Under the pieces are notes generated by a model, which was given only the letters and a program-made list of their open reading frames with translations, made no database searches and had not been told where the DNA came from. 8,139 nucleotides of DNA from Candidatus Fermentibacteraceae bacterium. Its GTDB lineage: Bacteria > Fermentibacterota > Fermentibacteria > Fermentibacterales > JCC-6. The position numbers were made by a program, and so were the translations under genes. Numbering within the stretch: the first letter of the stretch is position 1; each line of letters begins with the position of its first letter. The stretch is taken from contig JAUVJW010000072.1 of assembly GCA_030596465.1 (NCBI GenBank), positions 1 through 8,139 on the forward strand, in the 5' to 3' direction. Positions 1 to 7,329 of the stretch are shown here, in pieces.

Positions 1-1079
1 AGGAGCAGTTTGGTAATCCGTCAAGTTTTCATACTTTTGGAAGCTTGCAGATGGAAGCAATTGAAAAGGCGAGAGGTCAGGTTGCTCGTCTTCTGGGGGC
101 AGAATGCGAGGAGATCTATTTTACTTCGGGTGGAACAGAAAGCGATAATCAGGCTTTGAGGGGTGCAGTAAGGATAGATCCGACCAGAAGGGGAATTGTT
201 ACTTCTGCGGTGGAACATCCTGCTGTTCTTGAAACGGCGAAAGCGCTGGAAGAGGATGGTTGTTCTCTGGGCATTGCTGAAGTGAACAGGAATGGAGAAC
301 TTGATCTTGAAAGCCTGAAAGAGCTGGTTAACAGGCAGACCGCCATAGTTTCCATTATGGCAGCCAACAACGAGACAGGGGTAATAATGCCCCTGAAAGA
401 GGCAGCGGAGATAGCTCACGAAGCGGGAGCATTATTTCATACTGATGCAGTTCAAATGGTGGGAAAAAATCCAATTGATGTTCATTCTCTTGATATTGAT
501 CTCCTAAGTCTATCCGCCCACAAGTTGCACGGCCCTAAGGGTGTTGGGGCCATATACATAAAAAAAGGAATAAATCTGCCTCCAATGCTTACCGGAGGCC
601 ACCAGGAGAAAGGTGTCAGATCCGGCACATATAATGCTCCGGGAATTGTGGGGATGGGAAAGGCTGCCGAACTTGCCCTTACCCACCTGGCGGATACAGC
701 AGCAAAGGAAAAAATCCTCAGGGAAACATTTGAAAAGCGCGTACTGGAGAGTTGCCCCGGTTCCTTCGTGGTTGCCGGGGGCGCGACCCATCGTCTGCCG
801 GGTACAGTAACAATAATTTTCAGAGGTATAGAAAGTGAAGCAGTGCTTACTCTGCTTGATATGCAGGGCATCTATGCTTCATCCGGATCTGCCTGCAGTA
901 CTGGCAGTAATAATCCCAGCCATGTTCTTTACGCAATGGGAGTTGATTACGCCCAGGCGAACAGCGCACTGAGATTCAGCCTCAGCAGGTACACCACAGA
1001 AAAAGAAATTGATCGTACCGTTGAACTTCTATCCATGTTTGTAGAGAGGCTGAGACGAATTTCTCCATACACCGAATAA
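1..1079 (+). CDS. Cysteine desulfurase, NifS/IscS family (5'-truncated by window edge)
   Basis: A PLP enzyme that takes sulfur from L-cysteine, giving alanine and an enzyme persulfide for Fe-S cluster assembly or tRNA thiolation in the cytoplasm. The frame is open from base 3, where EQFGNPSSFHTFG matches the family's N-terminal EFGNPSS motif. The gene therefore starts upstream of the window, and neither the TTG at 45 nor the ATG at 51 is the true start. There are 358 residues visible; the family usually has about 385-400, so about 30-40 are missing. Motifs in order: TSGGTESDNQAL (PLP phosphate region), HTDAVQ (cofactor-ring aspartate and glutamine), SAHKLHGPKG with the Schiff-base lysine codon at 522-524, and SSGSACSTGS with the catalytic cysteine at 894-896. 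The short loop around that cysteine is of the IscS/NifS (group I) kind, not SufS. No scaffold-protein gene follows; the next gene is convergent. The family is near certain; the choice between nifS, iscS and a tRNA-dedicated paralogue is open. Confidence 0.96.
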   Translation, partial: EQFGNPSSFHTFGSLQMEAIEKARGQVARLLGAECEEIYFTSGGTESDNQALRGAVRIDPTRRGIVTSAVEHPAVLETAKALEEDGCSLGIAEVNRNGELDLESLKELVNRQTAIVSIMAANNETGVIMPLKEAAEIAHEAGALFHTDAVQMVGKNPIDVHSLDIDLLSLSAHKLHGPKGVGAIYIKKGINLPPMLTGGHQEKGVRSGTYNAPGIVGMGKAAELALTHLADTAAKEKILRETFEKRVLESCPGSFVVAGGATHRLPGTVTIIFRGIESEAVLTLLDMQGIYASSGSACSTGSNNPSHVLYAMGVDYAQANSALRFSLSRYTTEKEIDRTVELLSMFVERLRRISPYTE

Positions 1080-1108
1080 ACCATTCAACCTGTGAGCTGT
1101 CGTTACAA

Positions 1109-1141
1109 AAGGCTTACGGGTTAGAACTTTTTAGAAGCCTT
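1109..1141 (-). terminator. Weak candidate hairpin between convergent genes
   Basis: A 7-bp inverted repeat (AAGGCTT at 1109-1115, AAGCCTT at 1135-1141) has a 19-nt loop, and its right arm overlaps the last codons and stop region of the minus-strand gene. On the minus strand a short TTTT follows the stem; on the plus strand no T-run follows. The position fits a terminator for the minus-strand gene, but the long loop and short stem make it marginal. Confidence 0.25.
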
Positions 1142-1868
1142 CTCCCGTCCAGCTCACACCTGTATAAATGTTGAAGTTCTCATAATCGGCAAGGCCTATG
1201 TTTATGCCACCGTCAATAGCGAGGTTTTCCTGCAACAGGTATTGTACTCCGCCTCCAGCTTTGAACATTGAAGTGGTGGAACCGTTCATTGCGGCATAAA
1301 GCAGAATATCAGGGGTAACAAAACTTGATCCTCCGGCGGTAAAATACATGATATCCGAAATCGTGTCATCGAAGGGGTTTCTTCCTCCGTTCAGCGCGTA
1401 CTCCGCGGATAGAGAGAGGCGGAAGTCCAGGAATGTTGTGCTGGTGACCCCGCCAACAGCAAGTTCCGATCCCCTGTCCCGGTGTTTTTCTCCAGAGGGA
1501 AAAGTTAGTCTTCCAGTAAATTTGAGAGCAGTTCCTCCTCTGGCCTTCTCGTACAACCACCCACCGGAGAGGGTTATATCGCCTATGATTGATCCATCAT
1601 AAGGCTTATCAACAGGAACCATAGGAATAACCGCGCCGACTTCAATGTCTTCAGTGACTCCCCAGCAACACTTTAGAGGGACACGAAGAATTGATCCGTC
1701 ATCAGTATCGGTGTACTCGATACTCATACCTGCCCTGAGTAAGCCTGCTTCAAGAATATCTGAGCACGGAAGGCCGGGCCATCCGGAAAGACCGCCGGGA
1801 CCCATGGACCACGAGGCGGAAAAAGCTACGACAGTTGTGACCAAGAGAATCAGTATAGATTTCTTCAT
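1131..1868 (-). CDS. Exported beta-barrel-like outer-membrane protein, function unknown
   Basis: 245 residues. The N-terminus MKKSILILLVTTVVAFSASW is a clear Sec signal peptide: two lysines, a hydrophobic core to about residue 17, and likely cleavage near residues 18-21. The mature part is rich in Gly, Ser, Thr and aromatics in alternating short strands. It includes IEYTDTDDGSILRVPLK followed by WGVTEDIEVGAVIP, a pattern seen in small outer-membrane 'transporter'/MetA-pathway-type barrels. It ends in a C-terminal phenylalanine, as many BAM-folded barrels do. I infer an outer-membrane location; no ligand or function can be read. Three cysteines (C35, C67, C68), two of them adjacent, are unusual for a barrel. 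The start is set by GGAGG at 1873-1877, 4 nt before the ATG; an upstream in-frame start at 1907 has no such site and would put charged residues before the signal peptide. It is transcribed away from the small gene at 1953 and converges on the cysteine desulfurase gene. Confidence 0.8.
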   Translation of the reverse strand: MKKSILILLVTTVVAFSASWSMGPGGLSGWPGLPCSDILEAGLLRAGMSIEYTDTDDGSILRVPLKCCWGVTEDIEVGAVIPMVPVDKPYDGSIIGDITLSGGWLYEKARGGTALKFTGRLTFPSGEKHRDRGSELAVGGVTSTTFLDFRLSLSAEYALNGGRNPFDDTISDIMYFTAGGSSFVTPDILLYAAMNGSTTSMFKAGGGVQYLLQENLAIDGGINIGLADYENFNIYTGVSWTGEGF

Positions 1869-1952
1869 TATTCCTCCGGGGTTAACAATCACTTTTGTGT
1901 TATGCAAATATATTATGTATGGAATATAGGTTGCAGATAAGCGGAGGGGATA
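1869..1952. promoter_or_regulatory. Divergent intergenic region with weak AT-rich promoter candidates
   Basis: This 84-bp gap must hold the 5' signals of both flanking genes. An AT-rich core at 1903-1920 contains TATTAT (1911-1916, plus strand) as a possible -10. On the minus strand CATAAT (complement of 1912-1917) lies 17 nt from TTATCT. The -35 matches are poor (about 3 of 6) on both strands, so the region is supported mainly by gene layout. The Shine-Dalgarno sites at its two ends (1873-1877 minus, 1943-1949 plus) are strong. Confidence 0.35.
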
Positions 1953-2354
1953 ATGAGAACAGGTGAAATATGTATTTTAGCATCAATGACAGTGTTTCTT
2001 GCCGGAGGAATATTTACAGCCGTTAAAGCCATGCCTGATATGACAGAGCTTGATCCGGAGAGTCGTCCTCTTGAGGAGCTTTCTCTGTATGACCAGCTGA
2101 AACAGGAAATACAACTCTATCACTTCGGCAATGTTCCCAGGGAATCCTTTTCAGGAGATACCACCGTCTGGGTTGTTGATCTGGATCACAACATGTACAG
2201 CCTTCCTCAGGCGAATCTTCACGTTACCAGAGTTCTCAGAAGACTGGGTTTTAATGAGATTATTGTTAGTGAAAGAATTCAGGGGGGAATGGTTTTTAAC
2301 GCGGTTTTTCCCAACGGACAGCCGATTCAAATTCATTTCACGGCACCGCGATGA
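1953..2354 (+). CDS. Small exported or membrane-anchored protein, unrecognised
   Basis: 133 residues that I cannot assign to a family. Residues 6-24 are hydrophobic and lead to AVKA at 23-26, which could be a signal-peptidase site or the end of an N-terminal anchor. The n-region has a single arginine. An acidic, proline-containing linker follows (about residues 28-45), then a predicted helix (YDQLKQEIQLYHFG). Next comes a compact alpha/beta-looking segment: VWVVDLD strand, an amphipathic helix ending VTRVLRRLGF, then EIIVSERI, GMVFNAVF and IQIHF strands. The protein probably acts outside the cytoplasm, in the periplasm or at the inner membrane. The ATG sits 5 nt after GGAGG (1943-1947), which fixes the start. 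It is divergent from the barrel protein gene and 185 bp upstream of secDF in the same direction; secDF has its own promoter, so co-transcription is not required. That it is a real gene is supported by the ribosome binding site, the export signal and ordinary codon use. Confidence 0.7.
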   Translation: MRTGEICILASMTVFLAGGIFTAVKAMPDMTELDPESRPLEELSLYDQLKQEIQLYHFGNVPRESFSGDTTVWVVDLDHNMYSLPQANLHVTRVLRRLGFNEIIVSERIQGGMVFNAVFPNGQPIQIHFTAPR

Positions 2355-2468
2355 GAATGTCACTGAAGTAGCAAAATCCGGCTGAGGTGGTCAATACGCT
2401 TGACTTTCTTTATCTTCCTTCACTTCTGAGAAGAGATATCGCGGGTAACTGCGAGAGCTTCTGGTTAG

Positions 2469-2496
2469 TTGATAAATTTGTAACTACTGATGTAAT
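2469..2496 (+). promoter_or_regulatory. Sigma70-like promoter for secDF
   Basis: TTGATA (2469-2474; 5 of 6 to TTGACA) and TGTAAT (2491-2496; 5 of 6 to TATAAT) are separated by 16 nt. Transcription would start near 2503, giving a leader of about 37 nt before the ATG at 2540. The region from 2355 to here shows only very short hairpins and no convincing terminator for the upstream gene. Confidence 0.6.
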
Positions 2497-2527
2497 AAAT
2501 AATTAGCTGAATAGTCGAACACAGATG

Positions 2528-2534
2528 AAGGGGA
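2528..2534 (+). promoter_or_regulatory. Ribosome binding site deciding the secDF start
   Basis: AAGGGGA lies 5 nt before the ATG at 2540. The earlier in-frame ATG at 2525 has no Shine-Dalgarno sequence and overlaps this site, so 2540 is the better start. Confidence 0.65.
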
Positions 2535-2539
2535 ATCCA

Positions 2540-5326
2540 ATGAAGAGAGCCGACAAGTGGAGAATTTACAGCTCCGCGTTTGTACTGGTGATGGCACTGT
2601 TTCTTATCTGGCCTACAGTGAAATGGTATTCACTTCCGGTTACAGAAAGAGACCGGGCTGAAGCAAGTGTTCAGCCGGAAACAACCAACCCTTATCTGAG
2701 AGGGCTTCTTGATGACATTCAGGAAGAAGGAGGAGAGACTCTTCTTGAGGATTACAGAGTGTTGCATCAGTCAAGCGTTGGTACAATAAAGCTTGGACTT
2801 GATCTTCAGGGCGGAATGTATCTTGCTTACACAGTGGAGCCTACGCCGGGTCTTGATTCAGACGAGGCTCTCGATCAGGCTCTTGAGATTATCAGAAACC
2901 GAATAGATGAGTTCGGAGTTTCAGAACCATCCATTACCCGCCAGGGAAATGACAGGATAATAGTTCAGCTTCCCGGGGTAAGGGATCCTGCCAGAGCTCG
3001 CGCAATTGTTGAGAGACAGGCTCTTCTTGAATTCAAGATTGTTGCTTATCCCAATGCTGAACATCCATCCCCCTCCAGTATTTCAGTGATCAGGGAGATC
3101 GAGGCTGTTCTCGGAGACGAGGTTCCCGAGGAGATCGCTACAGAATCGACCGAAGCTGAAGAATTCTCTCTTCCCGCGGGCGGTGACGATCTGACTTTAC
3201 CCGCGCCTGATAACGCAGAAGAATCTGTTCTTCCCGCCATAGAGGTTGCGGGTACTCTCAGTTCACTGCTTGCTTCTGCCGACCAGAGTGAAGCAACGGT
3301 TCTCAGCATAAGACCTGGCGACTGGGTGATCACGCAGGGAGAAGAACTTGATGCCTTACAGACTATCATAAACCGTGATGATGTTAAAGCTATTCTCGCC
3401 GAAGCGAACCTGAAATTCGTTTTTGGGAAAGCTACTGTTATGGCTGATGGCACTTCCATGATGAGTGTTTTCCTGGTTCCGGATGATTCCGGTCGCGGCT
3501 GGGACAGACAGTCAGACATTGATCTGCCTCATTACCGTCTTACAGGAGCAAATCTCACAGATGTACGAATAAGGATGGGAGATCAGAGTTCAATTAGCAG
3601 AGACCCCTACCTCCTGCTTGAATTTGACAGCGAAGGAGCTTCCAACTGGGCGCGGATAACCGGTGAAAATGTTGAAGAAAGAGTTTCCATTCTTCTTGAT
3701 GGCAGAATTTATTCTGTAGCTACAATACAGGAGCGAATCACCGGAGCGGGAACCCGACTTTCCGGAGCCTTCTCTGTTGAGGAAGCCCGTGACCTTCGTC
3801 TTGTGTTGAAGGCTGGAAGTCTTCCGGCAAGACTTGTCATCGCAGAAGAACAGACAATCGGACCCAGCCTTGGCCAGAAAGCCATTCACAATGGTTTTAT
3901 CGCAGGAATTGTTGGTTTTGCATTAATTGCCACATTTATGGTTATCTACTACGGAGCCAGTGGTTTTGTTGCTGTACTTGCCATTCTCTTTGATATGCTC
4001 ATTATTATGGGGTTTCTCTGTTTTCCAGGGCCACTGGCAAGACTGGGAGCTTCCGGACTTAATGCCACGCTGACCCTTCCTGGTATTGCCGGTATTATTC
4101 TTACAATCGGTATGGCAGTTGATGCCAGTGTGCTGATCTATGAGCGTATCCGCGAGGAGCTTCGCTCCGGTAAAGGAATCCGCACCGCGGTTGATGCCGG
4201 CTATGCAAGAGCTTTTGTAACTATTATGGACGCAAACATCACAACCTTCATTACTGCTCTTGTTCTCTACAAATTTGGAACCGGTCCCATCAGGGGATTT
4301 GCGGTAACTCTTTCCATAGGTATTATGGCATCTATGTTCTGCTCTCTGGTATTCACCAGATCAATATTCAGCATGATGCTTGCACAGGTGAAAAGAACAA
4401 AAATCAGTATAGGCAAGATGGCCTTCATAAAAGATGCCCATTACAGCATTACAGGATTACGCAAGAAAACCTACGTTGTCTCTCTTGCCATGATCCTTAT
4501 AGGGCTTATTGCCTTTTTCGCTAACGGTGGGCTTAACCTCTCTATCGACTTTACAGGAGGTCTTGAAACAAATGTGATTTCCACAGAGTACGAGACCACG
4601 GATCAGCTTGGCGCGGCCCTTACTGCGCAGGGGCTTGAGAGTGTTCAGATACAGTCTCTTCAAGACTGGGACGGAGACGGTCACGCTTTTGTTATCAGAA
4701 CATCCACCAGCGACAAGGATGTTGTATACAATGCTCTTGGCCAGGAAAACTGCACTTTGATGGAGGACGAGGGCGGAAACGCAGAAGCTTCATTCATCAA
4801 GCAGATCGGTCCCCGGGTAGGAGCTGAGCTTAGATCAAAGGCTGTGGATTCAATTCTTATGGCCATGTTCTTCATTGTTCTTTACATCTGGTACAGATTC
4901 CAGTTCAAATGGGGAGTGGCTGCGGTTGCGGCTCTTGTACACGATGTTCTGATCACCGTGGGAATTCTTGCACTGCTCCGGGTAAATGTAAGTCTTACCA
5001 TTATTGCGGCGCTGCTTACCATAGTTGGTTACTCGATCAACGATACCATTGTGGTGTTTGACAGAATTAGAGAAGACAATCGTCTTAGAAAGGGCAAAAC
5101 CTTTAACGAAACGGTTAACAAGGGTATCAATGAAACCTTGAGCAGAACCATTGTAACTTCTGTTACTACATTTGTTTCGGTGCTTATGCTCTTCATCTTC
5201 GGTACCGGAGACATCAGGAATTTCGCCCTTACATTGATGATAGGTATCATCGTTGGAACTTACTCCTCAATATTTGTTGCGAGTCCGATACTTATTGACT
5301 GGCATGCAAGACTGAAGAGAAAATAG
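2540..5326 (+). CDS. secDF: Fused SecDF protein translocase subunit
   Basis: 928 residues, an inner-membrane motor that uses the proton gradient to help SecYEG/SecA complete protein export. SecD half: TM1 at about 8-28, LGLDLQGG at 85-92, the P1 head with RNRIDEFGVSEP, and the TIGPSLG lead-in to TM2-6 at about 452-612. These carry GMAVDAS with Asp528, followed by the IYERIREE motif. SecF half: TM1 at about 645-665, IDFTGG with Asp670, IGPRVGAEL, and TM2-6 at about 771-925, with Asp835 in NDTIVVFDRIRE and Arg869 in LSRTIVTS. By alignment from memory these match the essential Asp340, Asp637 and Arg671 of Thermus SecDF; the 34-residue spacing of the last pair is identical, so the pump should be active. 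The fused form is also found in Thermus, Bacillus and Bacteroidetes. Between EFKIV (about 168) and LTGANLTD (334) lies a segment far longer than in E. coli SecD, including an acidic linker at about 200-239. No yajC is adjacent. A promoter lies upstream and a strong hairpin follows. Confidence 0.97.
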   Translation: MKRADKWRIYSSAFVLVMALFLIWPTVKWYSLPVTERDRAEASVQPETTNPYLRGLLDDIQEEGGETLLEDYRVLHQSSVGTIKLGLDLQGGMYLAYTVEPTPGLDSDEALDQALEIIRNRIDEFGVSEPSITRQGNDRIIVQLPGVRDPARARAIVERQALLEFKIVAYPNAEHPSPSSISVIREIEAVLGDEVPEEIATESTEAEEFSLPAGGDDLTLPAPDNAEESVLPAIEVAGTLSSLLASADQSEATVLSIRPGDWVITQGEELDALQTIINRDDVKAILAEANLKFVFGKATVMADGTSMMSVFLVPDDSGRGWDRQSDIDLPHYRLTGANLTDVRIRMGDQSSISRDPYLLLEFDSEGASNWARITGENVEERVSILLDGRIYSVATIQERITGAGTRLSGAFSVEEARDLRLVLKAGSLPARLVIAEEQTIGPSLGQKAIHNGFIAGIVGFALIATFMVIYYGASGFVAVLAILFDMLIIMGFLCFPGPLARLGASGLNATLTLPGIAGIILTIGMAVDASVLIYERIREELRSGKGIRTAVDAGYARAFVTIMDANITTFITALVLYKFGTGPIRGFAVTLSIGIMASMFCSLVFTRSIFSMMLAQVKRTKISIGKMAFIKDAHYSITGLRKKTYVVSLAMILIGLIAFFANGGLNLSIDFTGGLETNVISTEYETTDQLGAALTAQGLESVQIQSLQDWDGDGHAFVIRTSTSDKDVVYNALGQENCTLMEDEGGNAEASFIKQIGPRVGAELRSKAVDSILMAMFFIVLYIWYRFQFKWGVAAVAALVHDVLITVGILALLRVNVSLTIIAALLTIVGYSINDTIVVFDRIREDNRLRKGKTFNETVNKGINETLSRTIVTSVTTFVSVLMLFIFGTGDIRNFALTLMIGIIVGTYSSIFVASPILIDWHARLKRK

Positions 5327-5344
5327 ATAGAATTCATCAGACAG

Positions 5345-5374
5345 TCAGGGGAAGGGCAAATGCCCTTCCCCTGA
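5345..5374. terminator. Bidirectional terminator hairpin between secDF and the kinase gene
   Basis: A perfect 14-bp inverted repeat, TCAGGGGAAGGGCA (5345-5358) and its exact complement (5361-5374), around a 2-nt centre; about four nucleotides would be unpaired in practice. It starts 19 nt after the secDF stop and ends 3 nt from the stop of the convergent kinase gene at 5378. On the plus strand it is followed by TCTTTACTCTTT, a broken T-tract. On the minus strand the following bases are not T-rich, so termination there may be weaker or need help. Confidence 0.85.
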
Positions 5375-5377
5375 TCT

Positions 5378-6601
5378 TTACTCTTTGGGAATTGAGATCA
5401 CAGCACGGGCTCCGCAATTATTTACATTGGAAAGAGAAAGAGATCCACCGTGTCGTTCTGCTATTCTGCTGACTATGGAAAGACCAAGACCAGAGCCGCT
5501 GCTGTCATGGCCTTTGACAAACGGGTTTACAGCTCTTTCGGCAAATCCCGGCGGGAAACCGGGTCCATCGTCTGTTACGACAATATTAACAAAATCTTCC
5601 TGTGCTAAAACACTGAGAGTAACCGTACTGGTTGCATAGCGAACTGCATTCCGAATAAGGTTGGAAACAGCTCGAAGGAGCAGTCTGTGATCTCCGGAAA
5701 CAGTGGAGTCCGCATGAGTCGATAAGAAGGTTATCTTCACCTTTGAATCCGGGGTTTTTTCTCCGTCAGCAGCTCCCAGACAAATATCGTTAAGAGAAAC
5801 CTGTTCTTTAACCAGTGCACCTGCGCTGCCTATTCTGTTAAACTCAAGCAGTTCGGAAACCAGCCTGTCCAGCTCGAAGAGGTCCTGTTCCATAAGTCCC
5901 AGTTTCTCTTTTACGGTCTGGGGATTCTCCCTGGCAAGTTCCAGAGCGAAGCTCAACCGGGCCATTGGAGTTCTCAGCTCATGGGCAACGGCATTCAAAA
6001 GTTCATTGTGCGAATCGAGAAGGGAAATAATCTGATCTGCCATTTTGTTGAACCCGGAACCGAGTTTGTCTATTTCATCACTGCCGGAAGAAACCGGATA
6101 CCTTGCGGTAAAGTTGCCTTCTCCAAATTCCCCGGTGACCTGCCTTAATGTTGAAATTCTGGAAAAGACAGACCTGAGCCCCAGAGCAAGCGCAAGAGCC
6201 TGTGACAGGAATAACCCCAGGGCGAAGAGAATGAGAACGCTGAATCTTGCTGGAGCGACTCGACTGGACGCAAGCAATGAAAAATCGGCACCATGGGGTT
6301 GAATCAACCGGACACCCCTCCATTCTCTTTCATTTTGAGGGGGGTGTCCCGGCATTATTGGAGGACGCTGAGAGTTTCTGAAAAAACGGAGCACAATATC
6401 CATTGAATCAGCAAGAGCTTCAATCTCCGGTCCAGCGGGGTTCTGCATATTCATTACAATCCGCTCGAACTCATCGATTTTCTCTGCTCTTATCCGTTCA
6501 AAGTAAGCAGGCAGTACGGAAAATGATATCCAGATGGAAAATACAAGAGTCGCCAGTGTTGTTACGGCAAGAACCAGGTAGATCTTCCAGTAAAGTTTCA
6601 T
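5378..6601 (-). CDS. Sensor histidine kinase, HAMP/HisKA type (RstB/CpxA-like layout)
   Basis: 407 residues, a membrane sensor that should autophosphorylate and pass phosphate to the regulator encoded just upstream. Domains in order: TM1 at about 8-30, a periplasmic sensor of about 88 residues (31-118), TM2 at about 119-142, HAMP at about 142-196, and the HisKA helix pair with His207 in AHELRTPMARL. The HATPase domain has an N-box NLIRNAVRYA (Asn318), G1 box TDDGPGF (Asp344/345) and G2 box GSGLGLS (369-375). All catalytic motifs are intact and the length is normal. The sensor segment has a proline-rich stretch (RPPIMPGHPPQ, about 79-89) but no domain I can name, so the signal is unknown. The ATG overlaps the regulator's TGA stop (ATGA), a sign of translational coupling. 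It ends 3 nt from the shared hairpin at 5345-5374. Confidence 0.94.
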   Translation of the reverse strand: MKLYWKIYLVLAVTTLATLVFSIWISFSVLPAYFERIRAEKIDEFERIVMNMQNPAGPEIEALADSMDIVLRFFRNSQRPPIMPGHPPQNEREWRGVRLIQPHGADFSLLASSRVAPARFSVLILFALGLFLSQALALALGLRSVFSRISTLRQVTGEFGEGNFTARYPVSSGSDEIDKLGSGFNKMADQIISLLDSHNELLNAVAHELRTPMARLSFALELARENPQTVKEKLGLMEQDLFELDRLVSELLEFNRIGSAGALVKEQVSLNDICLGAADGEKTPDSKVKITFLSTHADSTVSGDHRLLLRAVSNLIRNAVRYATSTVTLSVLAQEDFVNIVVTDDGPGFPPGFAERAVNPFVKGHDSSGSGLGLSIVSRIAERHGGSLSLSNVNNCGARAVISIPKE

Positions 6602-7287
6602 GAGGGAACTTCTTCGGATGGCGGTGATACAAGGTAGCCAAGTCCACGAACAGTTTTAATCATGTCTCCGTGTTTCTTCAGTTTTCGGCGAAGCCTGGAA
6701 ACTAGAACATCAACAGATCTATCGAAGGAATCAAAGTTGATACCACGGAGTTCCTCTACAAGAACATTCCTTTTCTGAACGCGACCGGCTCTTCGTGCAA
6801 GTAAAACCAGCAGATCAAACTCTGTGGTGGTGAGGTCAAGGGTGTTTCCATCAAGAGATACAATTCTTCCGGGAACATCAATTGTAATCGGGCCCACCTC
6901 GATCATCTCAGAATTGAGATCGGAACTGCTTCGCCGAAGCAGGGCTCTTACCCTTGCCAGGAGTACCCTGGGGGCAACCGGCTTGCCAAGATAATCATCT
7001 GCCCCCAGCTCAAGACCGGTAACAACATCTACATCATCTTTCATGGCTGTAAGCATCAGTATAGGGCCGCGCCATCCCTCTCTTAGAGAGCGGCATACAT
7101 CCAGTCCACTGATATCCGGTAACATCAGATCAAGAATAACAAGGTCAGGACGTCCCGCGACAACTCTTTTTTTTACATTGGCTCCCCGGTGAAGCACCTC
7201 TATCTTAAAGCCCTGACTGGACAGATATTCGGAAAGAAGAGAAGCAAGTGGAACATCGTCCTCTACAATGAGTATCTTTTCCTGCAT
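6598..7287 (-). CDS. OmpR/PhoB-family response regulator (RstA-like)
   Basis: 229 residues, the DNA-binding partner of the kinase that follows. The receiver domain (about 1-118) has the acidic pair Asp10/Asp11, the phosphoacceptor Asp53 in VILDLMLPD, Thr80 in LMLTAMKDD and Lys102 in LGKPV. The winged-helix domain (about 130-226) has TTTEFDLLVLLARRAG, then LRGINFDSFDRSVDVLVSRL as the recognition region, and ends TVRGLGYLVS. The wording LRG-x-x-(F/Y)D-x-x-DRSVDV-x-(I/V)SRLR is close to RstA/CpxR-type regulators as I recall them, so I call it RstA-like rather than rstA. The start is ATG 7287, preceded by AGGAGGT at 7291-7297; a longer TTG start at 7305 would place this site inside the gene. As first gene of the two-gene operon it probably controls its own promoter and perhaps the divergent secreted-protein gene. 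Confidence 0.94.
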   Translation of the reverse strand: MQEKILIVEDDVPLASLLSEYLSSQGFKIEVLHRGANVKKRVVAGRPDLVILDLMLPDISGLDVCRSLREGWRGPILMLTAMKDDVDVVTGLELGADDYLGKPVAPRVLLARVRALLRRSSSDLNSEMIEVGPITIDVPGRIVSLDGNTLDLTTTEFDLLVLLARRAGRVQKRNVLVEELRGINFDSFDRSVDVLVSRLRRKLKKHGDMIKTVRGLGYLVSPPSEEVPS

Positions 7288-7290
7288 AGT

Positions 7291-7297
7291 ACCTCCT
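7291..7297 (-). promoter_or_regulatory. Ribosome binding site deciding the response-regulator start
   Basis: AGGAGGT on the minus strand (ACCTCCT on plus) lies 3 nt before the ATG at 7287. This rules against the upstream in-frame TTG at 7305. The -35 of the divergent plus-strand promoter begins 2 nt away, at 7299. Confidence 0.7.
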
Positions 7298-7298
7298 G

Positions 7299-7326
7299 TT
7301 GACAATGAGCAGATCTATTCTATTCT
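7299..7326 (+). promoter_or_regulatory. Candidate promoter of the divergent secreted-protein gene
   Basis: A perfect TTGACA (7299-7304) is followed 16 nt later by TATTCT (7321-7326; 4 of 6 to TATAAT). Transcription would begin near 7333, leaving a leader of about 39 nt to the ATG at 7372. The -10 lies inside a (CTATT)3 repeat. The weak -10 suggests help from an activator, possibly the adjacent regulator (inference). Confidence 0.5.
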
Positions 7327-7329
7327 ATT
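7315..7329. repeat. Pentanucleotide tandem repeat (CTATT)3
   Basis: Three exact copies of CTATT, reading AATAG on the minus strand. The repeat supplies the candidate -10 elements of both divergent promoters. Three copies are few for slippage, so it may be chance AT-rich promoter sequence or tandem half-sites. Confidence 0.6.

Noticed and set aside
482..871. Minus-strand open frame (129 codons) inside the cysteine desulfurase gene
   Set aside because: It is antisense to catalytic motifs of a well-conserved enzyme, with no start signal or family resemblance.
2131..2385. Plus-strand open frame overlapping the small exported protein, considered as a frameshifted continuation
   Set aside because: The 1953-2354 frame has the ribosome binding site, the export signal and a natural end; the overlapping frame shows no protein-like pattern.
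2415..2460. Short inverted repeats (TTCT/AGAA, TCGC/GCGA) before the secDF promoter
   Set aside because: Stems are only 4 bp with no T-tract, too weak for a terminator or riboswitch.
3046..3519. Long minus-strand open frame (157 codons) inside secDF
   Set aside because: It lies antisense to clearly coding SecD sequence, has no ribosome binding site or recognisable domain, and its serine-rich product is what the reverse of this codon use would give.
7288..7305. TTG start at 7305 for the response regulator
   Set aside because: It would put the strong AGGAGGT site inside the gene; the product beginning MQEKILIVEDD at 7287 has the usual receiver N-terminus.
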